Shown: positions 1-10,252 of the stretch, piece after piece
Layout of the letters: each line of letters starts with the position of its first letter
Position numbering within the stretch: position 1 is the stretch's first letter
Source: Sphingomonas sp. S-NIH.Pt15_0812
Lineage (GTDB): Bacteria; Pseudomonadota; Alphaproteobacteria; Sphingomonadales; Sphingomonadaceae
Length of the DNA: 64,000 nt
Direction: 5' to 3'
Assembly: GCF_003951315.1 (NCBI RefSeq)
Contig: NZ_QLJH01000018.1
Span: 15,253 to 79,252, forward strand
Notes under the pieces: model-generated
The model's input: only the letters and a program-made list of their open reading frames with translations
The model's database searches: none
Told to the model about the DNA's origin: nothing
Program-made: the position numbers and the translations under genes

Positions 1-118
1 GATGTTCGTGCTGACCGTCGCCGCCGGCGAGGCGGCGATCGGTCTCGCCATTCTCGTGATCTACTATCGTGGCCGCGGCACCATCGCGACCGACGACGTC
101 AACCGGATGAAGGGGTAA
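1..118 (+). CDS. nuoK: NADH-quinone oxidoreductase subunit K, C-terminal part
   Basis: Only the last 38 codons are in the window, so the gene is cut by the left edge. The visible piece ends a membrane helix rich in Ala, Gly and Ile and finishes with a short polar tail ending DDVNRMKG. The helix carries the Glu of [11 protein letters not shown], a pattern typical of the last helix of NuoK. NuoK is a small three-helix subunit of the membrane arm of complex I. nuoL follows after 4 nt, as usual for nuoK-L-M-N, so the context supports the call. The start and most of the protein are not visible. Confidence 0.85.
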   Translation, partial: MFVLTVAAGEAAIGLAILVIYYRGRGTIATDDVNRMKG

Positions 119-122
119 ACGG

Positions 123-2228
123 TTGATCCTCGCAATCGTCTTTCTGCCGCTCCTCGCCGCCGCGATCGCGGGGCTGGGAAACAAGGCTATCGGCGCGACG
201 CCGGCGAAGCTGGTCACGACCGGCGCGTTGTTCGTCTCGTGCCTGCTGTCGTGGCCGATCTTCATCGGCTTCCTGGGCGGCAACACGCCCGCCACCGTGA
301 CGCCGGTGCTCGACTGGATCCATTCCGGCAGCATGAACGTCGACTGGGCGCTGCGCGTCGACACCATGACCGCGGTCATGCTGGTGGTCATCACCACCGT
401 GTCGGCCTTGGTCCACCTCTATAGCTGGGGCTATATGAGCGAGGACCCGGACCAGCCGCGCTTCTTCGCCTATCTGTGCCTCTTCACCTTCGCCATGCTG
501 ATGCTGGTGACGGCGGACAGCCTGATCCAGATGTTCTTCGGCTGGGAAGGGGTGGGCCTCGCCTCCTACCTGTTGATCGGCTTCTGGTTCCGCAAGCCGA
601 CCGCCAACGCCGCCGCGATCAAGGCCTTCGTAGTCAACCGCGTCGGCGATCTCGGCTTCATGCTCGGCATCTTCGGGACCTTCCTGGTGTTCAACACCGT
701 GTCGATCCCGGCGATCCTGGCGGCCGCGCCGAGCATGGCGGGTTCGACCATCGGCTTCCTCGGCTTCCGCGCCGACACGATGACGGTACTCTGCCTGCTA
801 CTGTTCGTCGGCGCGATGGGCAAGTCGGCGCAGCTCGGCCTTCACACCTGGTTGCCGGACGCGATGGAGGGCCCGACCCCTGTGTCGGCGCTGATCCACG
901 CCGCGACCATGGTCACGGCCGGCGTCTTCATGGTGTGTCGTCTTTCGCCGATGTTCGAGGTCGCGCCCGCCGCGCTCGAGGTCGTGCGCTGGGTCGGTGC
1001 CGCGACCTGCCTGTTCGCCGCGACCTGCGGCCTGGTGCAGACCGACATCAAGCGCGTCATCGCCTATTCGACCTGTTCGCAGCTCGGCTACATGTTCTTC
1101 GCGGCCGGCATCGGTGCCTATGGCGCGGCGATGTTCCACCTGTTCACGCACGCCTTCTTCAAGGCGCTGCTGTTCCTGGGGGCGGGCTCGGTGATCCATG
1201 CGATGCACCATGAGCAGGACATGCGCTATTATGGCGGCCTGCGGAAGGAGATCCCGCTGACCTTCTGGGGCATGATGATGGGCACGCTCGCCATCACCGG
1301 CGTGGGTCTGCCGTTCGTCGACATCGGTTTTGCGGGCTTCTATTCGAAGGACGCGATCATCGAAGCAGCCTGGGCGGCCGGGCAGCCGGGGACCTGGTTC
1401 GTCGGCGTGCTCGTCGCGCTGCTGACCAGCTTCTATTCCTGGCGCCTGATGTTCCTGACTTTCTGGGGCAAGCCGCGCTGGGTCAATTCGGAGCATATCC
1501 AGCACGCGGTGCATGATGCGCACGGCCATGGTCATGACGATCATGCGCACGGCCATGACGCGCACCATGCCGATGAGGCGCACCACAACCCGGCCCAGGC
1601 CGAGGATGCGGGCGATGCCCCGTCGCAGCATGGCCCGCGCCAGCAGGACCTGCAGGTCGGCACGGCGGGCTATCATCCCCATGAAAGTCCGTTCCCGATG
1701 CTCGTGCCGTTGATCGTGCTGTCGATCGGCGCGATCGCGGCGGGCTTCGTCTTCGCGCCCTTCTTCATCGGAGCGGAAACGGGTGGGGCCTTCTGGCGTG
1801 GCGCATTGTTCTTCAACGAGCATCTGATGCACGCCATCCACACCGTGCCGGAGCCGGTGAAGCTGGCCACCGCGATCGCGATGCTGCTCGGGCTGGGCAC
1901 CGCCTGGTACGCCTATATCGCCAATCCGCGCTTCCCGGCGGCGGTCAGCGGCCAATTCGGCGTGCTGTACCGCTTCCTGCTCAACAAATGGTATTTCGAC
2001 GAGCTGTACCATCTGCTCTTCGTCCGCCCCGCCTTCGCGATCGGCCGCTTCCTGTGGCATCGCGGCGACGAGAAGACGATCGACCGGTTCGGGCCGAACG
2101 GCTCGGCCTGGGTCGTGCAGATGGGCAGCCGCGCTGCCGGCAAGCTGCAATCAGGATATGTCTATTCCTATGCGTTCGTCATGCTGATCGGGCTCACCGC
2201 CGCGGTCACCTGGGTCATTGCGGGTTGA
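123..2228 (+). CDS. nuoL: NADH-quinone oxidoreductase subunit L
   Basis: NuoL is the distal antiporter-like subunit of the complex I membrane arm and takes part in proton pumping coupled to NADH:quinone electron transfer. The 701-residue product is the expected length. It has many hydrophobic helices and the family stretches [18 protein letters not shown] (about residues 139-156) and [20 protein letters not shown] (about 241-260) with the conserved Lys and His of the proton path. The start is TTG, 4 nt after the nuoK stop. A histidine- and aspartate-rich hydrophilic loop near residues 460-490 is an insertion relative to the E. coli protein. Confidence 0.97.
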   Translation: MILAIVFLPLLAAAIAGLGNKAIGATPAKLVTTGALFVSCLLSWPIFIGFLGGNTPATVTPVLDWIHSGSMNVDWALRVDTMTAVMLVVITTVSALVHLYSWGYMSEDPDQPRFFAYLCLFTFAMLMLVTADSLIQMFFGWEGVGLASYLLIGFWFRKPTANAAAIKAFVVNRVGDLGFMLGIFGTFLVFNTVSIPAILAAAPSMAGSTIGFLGFRADTMTVLCLLLFVGAMGKSAQLGLHTWLPDAMEGPTPVSALIHAATMVTAGVFMVCRLSPMFEVAPAALEVVRWVGAATCLFAATCGLVQTDIKRVIAYSTCSQLGYMFFAAGIGAYGAAMFHLFTHAFFKALLFLGAGSVIHAMHHEQDMRYYGGLRKEIPLTFWGMMMGTLAITGVGLPFVDIGFAGFYSKDAIIEAAWAAGQPGTWFVGVLVALLTSFYSWRLMFLTFWGKPRWVNSEHIQHAVHDAHGHGHDDHAHGHDAHHADEAHHNPAQAEDAGDAPSQHGPRQQDLQVGTAGYHPHESPFPMLVPLIVLSIGAIAAGFVFAPFFIGAETGGAFWRGALFFNEHLMHAIHTVPEPVKLATAIAMLLGLGTAWYAYIANPRFPAAVSGQFGVLYRFLLNKWYFDELYHLLFVRPAFAIGRFLWHRGDEKTIDRFGPNGSAWVVQMGSRAAGKLQSGYVYSYAFVMLIGLTAAVTWVIAG

Positions 2229-2235
2229 TCGGGTG

Positions 2236-3792
2236 ATGGAGGGCCTTCCCATTCTGTCGCTGATGCTCGCGGTGCCGCTGGTTGCCGCCGTCATCTGTCT
2301 GTTCCTGTCCGCGGAGGGCGCGCGCCGGCTGGCGCTCGCCGCCACGCTGGTCGATTTCGTGCTGGGCATCCTGCTCTGGCTCAACTTCGACATCGGCGGT
2401 GCGCAGTGGCAGTTTGTCGAGGCGGGGCCGCGGCTCGGCTTCTTCAGCTGGAGCCTGGGCATCGACGGCTTCGCGTTGATGCTGATCATGCTCAGCGTGT
2501 TCCTGATGCCGATCTGCATCGGCGCGAGCTGGCGGTCGGTCACCAACCGCGTGCCGGAATATATGGCGGCGTTCCTGCTGACCGAGGTGCTGATGATCGG
2601 CACCTTCGCCGCGCAGGACCTGTTCCTCTTCTATCTGTTCTTCGAAGCCGGCCTGATCCCGATGTACCTGATCATCGGCATCTGGGGCGGGGCGAACCGC
2701 ATCTACGCGTCGTACAAGTTCTTCCTGTACACGCTGCTTGGCTCGCTCCTGATGCTGATCGCGATGATCTACATGGCGCAGACCGCCGGCAGCTCCTCGA
2801 TCCCCGATCTGCAGGCCTATGACTTCCCGGCGCATGTCCAGACATGGCTGTGGCTGGCCTTCTTTGCCTCGTTCGCGGTGAAGATGCCGATGTGGCCGGT
2901 TCATACCTGGCTGCCCGACGCGCACGTGCAGGCGCCGACCGCGGGCTCGGTCATCCTGGCGGGCGTGCTGCTGAAGCTGGGCGGTTACGGCTTCCTGCGC
3001 TTCTCGCTGCCGATGTTCCCGGAGGCGTCGGGTCAGCTGACCTGGCTGATCTTCGCGCTGTCGGCGGTGGCGGTGGTCTATACCTCGCTGGTCGCGCTGG
3101 TGCAGTCCGACATGAAGAAGCTGATCGCCTATTCGTCGGTCGCGCACATGGCGATCGTGACCATCGGCCTGTTCGCCTTCAACCAGCAGGGCATCGAGGG
3201 CGCGATGATCATGATGCTCAGCCACGGACTGGTGTCTGGCGCGCTGTTCCTGTGCGTCGGCGTCATCTACGACCGGCTGCACACCCGTGAGATCGCGCGC
3301 TATGGCGGGCTCAGCATCAACATGCCGAAATATGCGGTGCTGTTCCTGTTCTTCACCATGGCATCGATCGGCCTGCCCGGGACCAGCGGCTTCGTCGCCG
3401 AGTTCCTGGCGCTGATGGGCACCTACCAGCGATCGACCTGGTTCGCGCTGTTGTGCACGACCAGCATCATCCTGGGCGCGGCTTACATGCTCTATCTCTA
3501 CCGCCGGATCGCCTATGGCGAGATCAAGTCGGACGAGGTGCGCGGCATGTCGGACCTGTCGGGTCGCGAGATGTGGCTGATGGCCCCGATCGCCGGCGTG
3601 GTGCTGTGGATGGGTGTCTATCCGGAAAGCTTCCTCGCGCCGATGCGGAGCGACGTGGCGATCCTGATGCAGCGGGTCGATCGCGCCGCACCGCCGAGCG
3701 ACAGCCGTCCCACGCCGGGCAATCCGGCCGCCGTCGCCGCCCTGAAGACGCACGAAGCGCATGAAGAAGCCGCCCCGGGGGAGGCGCACTAA
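2236..3792 (+). CDS. nuoM: NADH-quinone oxidoreductase subunit M
   Basis: NuoM is the second antiporter-like subunit of the complex I membrane arm. The protein has about 14 hydrophobic segments and the signature AVKMPMWPVHTWLPDAHVQA with its conserved lysines, followed by the LIAYSSVAHM region. I chose the ATG at 2236 (518 residues, beginning MEGLPILS). The frame is open further upstream and a TTG at 2218 would overlap nuoL, while a GTG lies directly before the ATG. The tail is Ala/Pro/His rich. The stop overlaps the nuoN start by one base (TAATG). Confidence 0.97.
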   Translation: MEGLPILSLMLAVPLVAAVICLFLSAEGARRLALAATLVDFVLGILLWLNFDIGGAQWQFVEAGPRLGFFSWSLGIDGFALMLIMLSVFLMPICIGASWRSVTNRVPEYMAAFLLTEVLMIGTFAAQDLFLFYLFFEAGLIPMYLIIGIWGGANRIYASYKFFLYTLLGSLLMLIAMIYMAQTAGSSSIPDLQAYDFPAHVQTWLWLAFFASFAVKMPMWPVHTWLPDAHVQAPTAGSVILAGVLLKLGGYGFLRFSLPMFPEASGQLTWLIFALSAVAVVYTSLVALVQSDMKKLIAYSSVAHMAIVTIGLFAFNQQGIEGAMIMMLSHGLVSGALFLCVGVIYDRLHTREIARYGGLSINMPKYAVLFLFFTMASIGLPGTSGFVAEFLALMGTYQRSTWFALLCTTSIILGAAYMLYLYRRIAYGEIKSDEVRGMSDLSGREMWLMAPIAGVVLWMGVYPESFLAPMRSDVAILMQRVDRAAPPSDSRPTPGNPAAVAALKTHEAHEEAAPGEAH

Positions 3793-5255
3793 TGGATTAT
3801 GCCGCCAATCTGATGCTGTCGCTGCCCGAGGTGATCCTCGGCGTCGGCGCGGTCATCCTCATGATGTTCTCCGCCTGGGGCGGTCCGGGTGCGACGCGCG
3901 CGGTGTCCTGGGCCTCGGTCGCGATATTGTTCGGCGCGGGCATCGCGCTGACCGGTCCCGCCGGGCATGGTGGCGACGCCTATCTCGGCCTCTATCATGC
4001 CGATGCCTTTGCGGCCTTCGCCAAGGTGCTGATCTACATCGCCACGGCGGTCGCGATCATCATGGCGCCCGGCTTCTTCGAACGGACGGCGGGCGACAAT
4101 CTGCGGCCGGAATATCCGGTGCTGATGTTGCTTTCGGCGACCGGCATGGGCCTGATGGTGTCGGCGGGCGACCTGCTGACCCTCTATGTCGGGCTGGAGT
4201 TGCAGAGCCTCGCGGCCTATGTCCTCGCCAGCTTCATGCGGCGCGACCAGCGGTCCGCCGAAGCCGGCCTGAAATATTTCGTGCTCGGCGCGCTGGCCAG
4301 CGGCATCCTGCTCTACGGCGTCAGCCTGGTCTATGGCTTCACCGGCACCACGCTGTTCCGGGGCATCGCCGATGCCTATGCGATCGATGCGGCCAATCCG
4401 GTCAAGTCGCTCGGCATGGTGTTCGGCCTGGTCTTCGTCTTCGCTGGCCTGGCCTTCAAGATCTCGGCCGTGCCGTTCCACATGTGGACGCCCGATGTCT
4501 ATGAGGGCGCACCGACGCCGGTGACCGCCTTCTTCGCCTCCGCGCCCAAGGTCGCGGCGATCGGGCTGGTGGTCCGCGTCGCCATCGAGGCGATGGGCCC
4601 GGCGCTCGGCGAATGGCGCCAGATCGTGATCTTCGCCGCACTCGCCTCGATCATCCTGGGCGCGGTGGCCGCGATCGGCCAGACCAACATCAAGCGTCTG
4701 CTCGCCTATTCGTCGATCAACAATGTCGGCTTCGCGTTGGTCGGCCTCGCCGCCGGCACAGCCGAGGGCGTGGCGGGCGTGATGACCTATATGGCCATCT
4801 ATGTCGCGATGACCTTGGGCTCGTTCCTGGTCGTGCTCCAGATGCGGGGGGCCGATGGCCAGCCGGTCGAGAGCATCGCCAGCCTGTCGGGCATGTCGCG
4901 CACGCGGCCGGCGCTGGCGGCGGCGATGGCGATCTTCATGTTCTCGCTCGCCGGTATCCCGCCGCTGTTCGGCTTCTACGCCAAGTTCGCGGTCTTCTCG
5001 GCTGCGGTGCAGGCCGGGCTGTTCCCGCTGGCGGCGATCGGTATCGCGGCGTCGACGATCGGTGCCTATTATTACCTGCGCATCGTCAAGACGATGTATT
5101 TCGACGATCCGGCCCCGGCCTTCGTCAAGGGCGAGGAAGGCGCGCTGCAAGGCGGGCTGATCGCACTGGCGGCGGTCGTCGTGTCGCCGCTCGGCTATCT
5201 GGCGATCCCGGCGCTGGGTGCCTGGTCGATGGCAGCCGCACGAGCGCTGTTCTGA
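3792..5255 (+). CDS. nuoN: NADH-quinone oxidoreductase subunit N
   Basis: NuoN is the third antiporter-like subunit of the complex I membrane arm. The 487-residue product is the usual length, is highly hydrophobic, and carries the family segments AFKISAVPFHMWTPDVYEG and NIKRLLAYSSINNVGF. The start ATG overlaps the nuoM stop by one base, so translation is probably coupled. It is the last nuo gene here and its stop overlaps the proposed CTG start of the next gene, the biotin ligase. Confidence 0.97.
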   Translation: MDYAANLMLSLPEVILGVGAVILMMFSAWGGPGATRAVSWASVAILFGAGIALTGPAGHGGDAYLGLYHADAFAAFAKVLIYIATAVAIIMAPGFFERTAGDNLRPEYPVLMLLSATGMGLMVSAGDLLTLYVGLELQSLAAYVLASFMRRDQRSAEAGLKYFVLGALASGILLYGVSLVYGFTGTTLFRGIADAYAIDAANPVKSLGMVFGLVFVFAGLAFKISAVPFHMWTPDVYEGAPTPVTAFFASAPKVAAIGLVVRVAIEAMGPALGEWRQIVIFAALASIILGAVAAIGQTNIKRLLAYSSINNVGFALVGLAAGTAEGVAGVMTYMAIYVAMTLGSFLVVLQMRGADGQPVESIASLSGMSRTRPALAAAMAIFMFSLAGIPPLFGFYAKFAVFSAAVQAGLFPLAAIGIAASTIGAYYYLRIVKTMYFDDPAPAFVKGEEGALQGGLIALAAVVVSPLGYLAIPALGAWSMAAARALF

Positions 5256-5980
5256 TCGACGTCCGCACGGTCGCGGAGACGGGATCGACCAACGCCGATC
5301 TGCTCGCCCTGGCGGCGGGCGGATCGGCCGGGTCGCCGGTCGAGGGGCTCTGGCTCCGCGCCGAACGCCAGACGGGGGGACGCGGGCGGCAGGGGCGGCC
5401 CTGGCAGTCGCCGCCCGGCAATCTCTACGCCAGCACCATTCTCTACCTGCGTCCGGCCGACCCGCCCGCCGCCAGCCTTGCGCTGGTCGCGGCCGTCGCG
5501 CTGGACGAGGCGGTGCGCGTGTTCGTCGAGGCCGCCGTCGCGACCTCGCTCGCCCTCAAATGGCCCAACGACCTGCTGGCGGGGGCCGCGAAGCTCTCCG
5601 GCATCCTGCTCGAACGCACCGGCGATGCGGTGGTGATCGGGTTCGGCGTCAATCTGGCGCATCACCCCGACCTGCCGGATCGTCCCACCACCAGCCTGGC
5701 GGCACTCGGCGCACCGGTCGATCCGGCCGCCTTTCTGGAGGTGCTGGGCGAGACGATGGCGCGCTGGCGGGATCGGTGGCGGGTGGACGGGATCGAGCCG
5801 GCCCGTCGCCGCTGGCTGGAGCGGGCGCACCCGGTCGGTACGGCGCTCACGGCGCGGCTGCCCGATGCGACTATGGTCGACGGCCTGTTCGACGGCCTTG
5901 ACGCGCAGGGCGCGCTCCTGTTGCGCTTGGCGGGCGGCGAGCGCCGTGTCATCCACGCCGCCGATATCTTCCTGATCTGA
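5252..5980 (+). CDS. birA: Biotin--[acetyl-CoA-carboxylase] ligase (start uncertain)
   Basis: This enzyme adenylates biotin and transfers it to the carrier lysine of acetyl-CoA carboxylase. About 242 residues carry the biotin-protein-ligase motifs ETGSTNADLL near the N-terminus, GGRGRQGRPWQSPPGNLYAS, LKWPNDLL and GFGVNL. There is no N-terminal helix-turn-helix, so it is a monofunctional ligase rather than a BirA repressor. The frame has no ATG, GTG or TTG between the nuoN end and the first conserved residues. The best candidate is a CTG at 5252 that overlaps the nuoN TGA as CTGA, like the ATGA overlaps elsewhere in the window. It lies between nuoN and coaX, a common alphaproteobacterial order. 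Confidence 0.88.
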   Translation: MIDVRTVAETGSTNADLLALAAGGSAGSPVEGLWLRAERQTGGRGRQGRPWQSPPGNLYASTILYLRPADPPAASLALVAAVALDEAVRVFVEAAVATSLALKWPNDLLAGAAKLSGILLERTGDAVVIGFGVNLAHHPDLPDRPTTSLAALGAPVDPAAFLEVLGETMARWRDRWRVDGIEPARRRWLERAHPVGTALTARLPDATMVDGLFDGLDAQGALLLRLAGGERRVIHAADIFLI

Positions 5981-5989
5981 GGGGCCGTC

Positions 5990-6781
5990 ATGCTGCTCGC
6001 CATCGATGCCGGAAACACCAATATCGTCTTCGCGCTGGTCGATAGCGACGGGCAGGAGCGGCACATCCGGGGCCGTTGGCGGCTCGCCACCGATCCCCGG
6101 CGGACGGCGGACGAATATGCCGTGTGGCTCAGCCAGTTGCTGGCGCTGGAGGGCTTTGCGCGGACCGACGTGACCGATGTCATCATCTCCACGGTCGTTC
6201 CGCGCGCGCTCCACAATCTCCAGGTGCTGGCCCGCAAATATTTCGGTGGCGAGCCGCTGATCGCCGGTCAGGCGCCGGTCGAATGGGGCATCGAGATCGA
6301 TGTCGACGAGCCGCGCTCGCTGGGCGCGGACCGCGCGGTCAACACGATCGCCGCTCATGCGCTCCATCCCGGCGACCTGATCGTCATCGACTTCGGCACC
6401 GCCACGACCTTCGATGTCAGCGACTATCGCGGGGCGTACAAGGGCGGGATCATCGCGCCCGGCATCAACCTGTCGCTCGACGCGCTCGTCACCGCCGCCG
6501 CCAAGCTTCCCCGTATCGCCATCGAGGCACCGGCCAGCGCCACCGTGATCGGCCGCAACACGGTCGACCAGATGCATATCGGCATCTATTGGGGCTATAT
6601 CGCGATGATCGAGGGGCTGGTCGCCCGGCTGAAGGCCGAGGTCGGCCGTCCGGTCAAGGTGATCGCCACCGGTGGCCTCGCCACGCTCTTCGAGCAACAT
6701 ACCAATATCTTTGACGCGATCGAACCGGATCTGACGATCCAAGGTCTGGCGATGATGTGGGATAAGGCCCATATCCGTTGA
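5990..6781 (+). CDS. coaX: Type III pantothenate kinase
   Basis: CoaX catalyses the ATP-dependent phosphorylation of pantothenate, the first step of coenzyme A synthesis. The 263-residue protein has the ASKHA-fold motifs of the type III family: N-terminal [26 protein letters not shown] in the middle, and [11 protein letters not shown] followed by [10 protein letters not shown]. The length is typical. The gene starts 9 nt after birA and appears to be in the same transcription unit as birA and rnj. Confidence 0.95.
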   Translation: MLLAIDAGNTNIVFALVDSDGQERHIRGRWRLATDPRRTADEYAVWLSQLLALEGFARTDVTDVIISTVVPRALHNLQVLARKYFGGEPLIAGQAPVEWGIEIDVDEPRSLGADRAVNTIAAHALHPGDLIVIDFGTATTFDVSDYRGAYKGGIIAPGINLSLDALVTAAAKLPRIAIEAPASATVIGRNTVDQMHIGIYWGYIAMIEGLVARLKAEVGRPVKVIATGGLATLFEQHTNIFDAIEPDLTIQGLAMMWDKAHIR

Positions 6782-6835
6782 ACCACGCCCGCGCCGGGCG
6801 ACCTTCCGGCGCATCCTCCATATGAGAGCAAACAT

Positions 6836-8473
6836 TTGACCCCCAAGAACGAACTTCTCTTCTGCGCGCTCGGCGGCTCGGGCGAGATCGGCATGAACGT
6901 CAATCTGTACGGCACCCGTGGCAAATGGGTGATGGTGGACTGCGGCATCACCTTCGCCGATCCGGCCTATCCCGGCATCGACGTGATCCTGCCCGACCTC
7001 CAGTTCATCGAGGAGCGCCAGGAGGATCTGGTCGGCATCGTGCTGACCCATGGGCATGAGGACCATATCGGCGCCTTGCCCTATCTCGCCGAGGATCTCG
7101 GCGTGCCGCTCTACGCCACCGCCTTCACCGCCGGACTGATCCGCGGGAAGCTGGAGGAAGAGGGCATCGAGAACCGCGTCAAGCTGCGCATCATCGACTA
7201 TGGCAAGCGCGTCGATGTGGGGCCGTTCGGCTTCACCTTCGTGCCCATGTCGCACTCGATCCCCGAAGCCTCGGCGCTGCTGATCGATACGCCGGACGGC
7301 CGCGTCTTCCATTCGGGCGACTGGAAGCTCGACGCCGCGCCGATCATTGGCAATCCCGCCACCGCCGAGCAGCTCGCCGCGATCGGTGAGGAGGGCGTCG
7401 ACGTGCTGGTGTGCGACTCGACCAACGTGTTCAACAAGGATGCGTCCGGCTCGGAATCGACGGTGCGGCGCGGATTGGCGGAGACGATCGCGCACGCCAA
7501 GGGGCGGGTGCTGGTCACCACCTTCGCCTCCAACGCCGCGCGCCTGGTGACGCTGGGCCAGGTGGCGCGCGAGACGGGGCGCAAGCTGTGCGTAACCGGC
7601 CGCTCGCTCGACCGGATCCTGAAGGTCGGCCGCGCCTGCGGCTACTTCAAGGACTTCCCGGACACCGTCGATCCCGAGACGGCGATGCGCCTGCCCAAGA
7701 ACAAGGTGCTGATCGTCGCCACCGGCGGGCAGGGCGAGGCGCGCGCGGCGCTGTCGCGCGTCGCGGAGGGCAGCCACACGATCAAGCTCGACATGGGCGA
7801 TACGGTGGTCTTCTCGTCCAAGCAGATCCCCGGCAACGAGGTCGCGATCGGCCGCATCCAGAACCTGCTTGCCGCCAAGGGCGTCGAGATGGTGACGGAG
7901 CGCCAGGCGCATGTCCATGTCTCCGGCCATCCGGGGCGGCCCGAACTCGCCAAGGTCTATGGCTGGCTGAAGCCCGACCTGCTGGTGCCGGTCCATGGTG
8001 AGATGCGCCACCTGATGGAGCATGCCCGTTTCGGTCTGTCGGAGGGGGTACGGAACAGCGTCGTCCAGACCAATGGCGATGTGATGCGGCTGCTGCCCGG
8101 CCCGGCGAAGAAGATCGGCACGGCGCCGATCGGCCGGCTGGTGCTGGACGGCGACGTGATCCTGCCGTCCGACGGATCGACGATCAACGAGCGGCGCAAG
8201 CTGGCGCTGAACGGCCAGATCTCGGTCGCGGTCGCCGTGGCGCGTGACGGTCGCCTGGTCGGTACGCCGCAGGTGCGCCTACAGGGCGTGCCGGTCGAGG
8301 ACGAGCGCACCGCCTTCATCGACGACGCGGTCGATGCCGCCGCGCAGGCGATGAAGGGCGGGCGTCGGGCGAAGGACCGGCTGCGCGAAGATGTGCGGCT
8401 GGCGGTGCGCCGGGTGGCGACGCGCTGGACCGGCAAGAAGCCGATCGTCGACGTGCTGATGATCGAGGCCTGA
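6836..8473 (+). CDS. rnj: Ribonuclease J
   Basis: This is a metallo-beta-lactamase / beta-CASP ribonuclease with 5'-exonuclease and endonuclease activity in RNA maturation and decay. The 545-residue protein starts with a TTG (MTPKNELLF) and shows LGGSGEIGMN, the zinc-binding LTHGHEDHIGALPYL motif, the later metal ligands in MSHSIPEASA and HSGDWKLD, and a beta-CASP domain ending HVSGHPGRPE and PVHGEMRHL. The C-terminal part (about 440-545) is the usual RNase J extension. A 54-nt gap separates it from coaX. Confidence 0.95.
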   Translation: MTPKNELLFCALGGSGEIGMNVNLYGTRGKWVMVDCGITFADPAYPGIDVILPDLQFIEERQEDLVGIVLTHGHEDHIGALPYLAEDLGVPLYATAFTAGLIRGKLEEEGIENRVKLRIIDYGKRVDVGPFGFTFVPMSHSIPEASALLIDTPDGRVFHSGDWKLDAAPIIGNPATAEQLAAIGEEGVDVLVCDSTNVFNKDASGSESTVRRGLAETIAHAKGRVLVTTFASNAARLVTLGQVARETGRKLCVTGRSLDRILKVGRACGYFKDFPDTVDPETAMRLPKNKVLIVATGGQGEARAALSRVAEGSHTIKLDMGDTVVFSSKQIPGNEVAIGRIQNLLAAKGVEMVTERQAHVHVSGHPGRPELAKVYGWLKPDLLVPVHGEMRHLMEHARFGLSEGVRNSVVQTNGDVMRLLPGPAKKIGTAPIGRLVLDGDVILPSDGSTINERRKLALNGQISVAVAVARDGRLVGTPQVRLQGVPVEDERTAFIDDAVDAAAQAMKGGRRAKDRLREDVRLAVRRVATRWTGKKPIVDVLMIEA

Positions 8474-8477
8474 TCTC

Positions 8478-8759
8478 GTGAAATGGACGTCGGCGCTTGC
8501 GATCTACGTCCTGTTCTGGGCCTTCAGCGTCTTCCTGGTGCTGCCCTTCGGGGTACGCACCACGGAAGAGGCGGGGGGCGAGCGCGTGCCGGGTCAGGCC
8601 GACAGTGCCCCCCATGACTTCCGCGTCGGTCGTATCGCGCTGCGCGTGACGATCGTCGCGACGATCCTGTTCGCGCTGTTCCAGCTCAATTATCATTACG
8701 GTTGGATCACGCCGATCAGCGCCGATTATCTCGGGCTGGCCAACATGGCGGTCCGCTGA
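8478..8759 (+). CDS. DUF1467 family membrane protein
   Basis: A 93-residue protein starting with GTG, 4 nt after rnj. It has two hydrophobic helices (about residues 6-26 and 54-72) around a short hydrophilic loop containing VPGQADSAPHDFRVG. This matches the DUF1467 family, found mostly in Alphaproteobacteria and often next to RNase J. No biochemical role is established. The close spacing suggests co-transcription with rnj. Confidence 0.85.
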   Translation: MKWTSALAIYVLFWAFSVFLVLPFGVRTTEEAGGERVPGQADSAPHDFRVGRIALRVTIVATILFALFQLNYHYGWITPISADYLGLANMAVR

Positions 8760-8765
8760 TCCCGG

Positions 8766-9320
8766 TTACAGCCGGGGCAGGGTGACGCCGCGCTGGCCCA
8801 TATATTTGCCGGCGCGGTCGGCATAGCTGGTCTCGCAGGGCTCGTTCCCCTTCAAGAACAGGAACTGGCACGCGCCTTCATTGGCGTAGATCTTGGCGGG
8901 CAGCGGCGTGGTGTTGGAGAATTCCAGCGTCACATGCCCCTCCCATTCCGGTTCCAGCGGCGTGACGTTGACGATGATGCCGCAGCGCGCATAGGTCGAC
9001 TTGCCCAGGCAGATCACCAGCACGTCGCGCGGCACGCGGAAATATTCGACCGTGCGGGCGAGCGCGAAGCTGTTCGGCGGGATGACGCAGACATCGGTCT
9101 TGCGATCGACGAAGCTGTTGGCGGCGAAATCCTTGGGGTCGACCACCGCGCTGTCGACATTGGTGAAGATCTTGAACTCGTCGGCGACGCGCGCGTCATA
9201 GCCGTAGGAGGACAGGCCATAGCTGATGCAGCCGTCGCGGCGCTGCGCCTCCACAAAGGGTTCGATCATGCGATGGTTGGTCGCGTGCTCGCGAATCCAG
9301 CGGTCGGAGAGGATGGACAT
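8766..9320 (-). CDS. dcd: dCTP deaminase
   Basis: Deaminates dCTP to dUTP, feeding dTMP synthesis. The 184-residue protein (start MSILSDRWI) contains the trimer-forming and substrate-binding stretches [35 protein letters not shown] and the active-site Glu region [18 protein letters not shown]. The upstream frame is open, but the ATG at 9320 gives the family's usual N-terminus. The gene converges with the DUF1467 gene on the other strand, leaving 6 nt between stops. Confidence 0.95.
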   Translation of the reverse strand: MSILSDRWIREHATNHRMIEPFVEAQRRDGCISYGLSSYGYDARVADEFKIFTNVDSAVVDPKDFAANSFVDRKTDVCVIPPNSFALARTVEYFRVPRDVLVICLGKSTYARCGIIVNVTPLEPEWEGHVTLEFSNTTPLPAKIYANEGACQFLFLKGNEPCETSYADRAGKYMGQRGVTLPRL

Positions 9321-9379
9321 GGGTCCACCCCTTCGCGGCAAAGCCGCCGGCGTGCAAGCATGGCCTCGGCATCGACCGT

Positions 9380-10252
9380 TCAGCGGCCGCAACCGCCCCT
9401 GGTCTCCAGCGCCTCGTGCGCGATGCCTTGCAGCGCGGCGGTCTGTTCGGGGGAGAAGCCGAGCTCCATCGCCGCCGTCTCGTCCCGATCAAGCGAGCGC
9501 GGATCGCGGCCGGTGATCTCGCCGAACAGCACCAGCGCTTCCAGATAATAGCCATAGGCGCTGGCATGATACTGGTCCCAGGCCCAGAGCGGCAATTGGC
9601 CATAGGCGATGCCGTCATAGGGGTCGGCATCGGCGACGCCGGCGCGGATCGCGCAGGTAAAGGCCTGGCCCACCGGGGCGACGCCGCGCACCGCCGCCCC
9701 GGCCGATCGGGCGGCGCGGTCGTATCCCGCGCGGACGCCGTTCGCCATCGCCGCGATGCCCTGGCCCGACCAGGGGCTGCCGGGCCGATAGGTCAGGTCG
9801 GGCCGCGACCAGGTGCTGTCGAGCAGCAGGCGGACGCGTGGGTTGCGGGCCGTGAACAGCCGGGCGAGCGTATCGACCGAGGCGATCGTCTCGGCCGGGT
9901 CGCCGGGGCGCTGGGGGTTGAGCGTCGAATAATCCTGAAGCACCACCCGGTCCCAGCGCCGGTCGATCTGCGCGCGGCGATTGGCGAGGTGCCAGGCGAG
10001 GCTGCGCCCGCCCTCCGTCTCCAGCGACACATCATAGTCGAGGCCGGCCTGTTCGGTGAACCGCTTGAACAGCGCGGGCACGCCGCCGACACCGGTGCCG
10101 TTCAGGTCGGTGACGCGGTGCGCGCCCATATGATGGACCGGCGAATGCGCGCCGAAGGTGAAGCTGTTGCCGACGAACAGGATCGTCTCCGCCCGGACCG
10201 GCGCGGCGGCCAGTCCGAGCAGCGCGGCGAGGGCGAGCAGCCGGCGCATCAT
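9380..10252 (-). CDS. Secreted SGNH-hydrolase-like protein
   Basis: A 290-residue protein with a signal peptide ([22 protein letters not shown]). It is followed at once by [11 protein letters not shown], which resembles the block I Gly-Asn-Ser of SGNH / DUF4886-type esterases. Later stretches [22 protein letters not shown] and [16 protein letters not shown] contain candidate Asp and His partners. The start overlaps the stop of the upstream PLP-enzyme gene (ATGA), so the two are probably translated together. The substrate is unknown and the SGNH assignment rests on motif pattern only. Confidence 0.65.
   Translation of the reverse strand: MMRRLLALAALLGLAAAPVRAETILFVGNSFTFGAHSPVHHMGAHRVTDLNGTGVGGVPALFKRFTEQAGLDYDVSLETEGGRSLAWHLANRRAQIDRRWDRVVLQDYSTLNPQRPGDPAETIASVDTLARLFTARNPRVRLLLDSTWSRPDLTYRPGSPWSGQGIAAMANGVRAGYDRAARSAGAAVRGVAPVGQAFTCAIRAGVADADPYDGIAYGQLPLWAWDQYHASAYGYYLEALVLFGEITGRDPRSLDRDETAAMELGFSPEQTAALQGIAHEALETRGGCGR

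Noticed and set aside
798..2150. Long minus-strand open frame across nuoL
   Set aside because: Arg/His/Gln-rich translation with no family features, a usual by-product of high-GC codon use opposite a real gene. The same applies to other long frames such as 2215-3789, 5195-8023, 11230-14841, 27807-31547 and 50502-52928.
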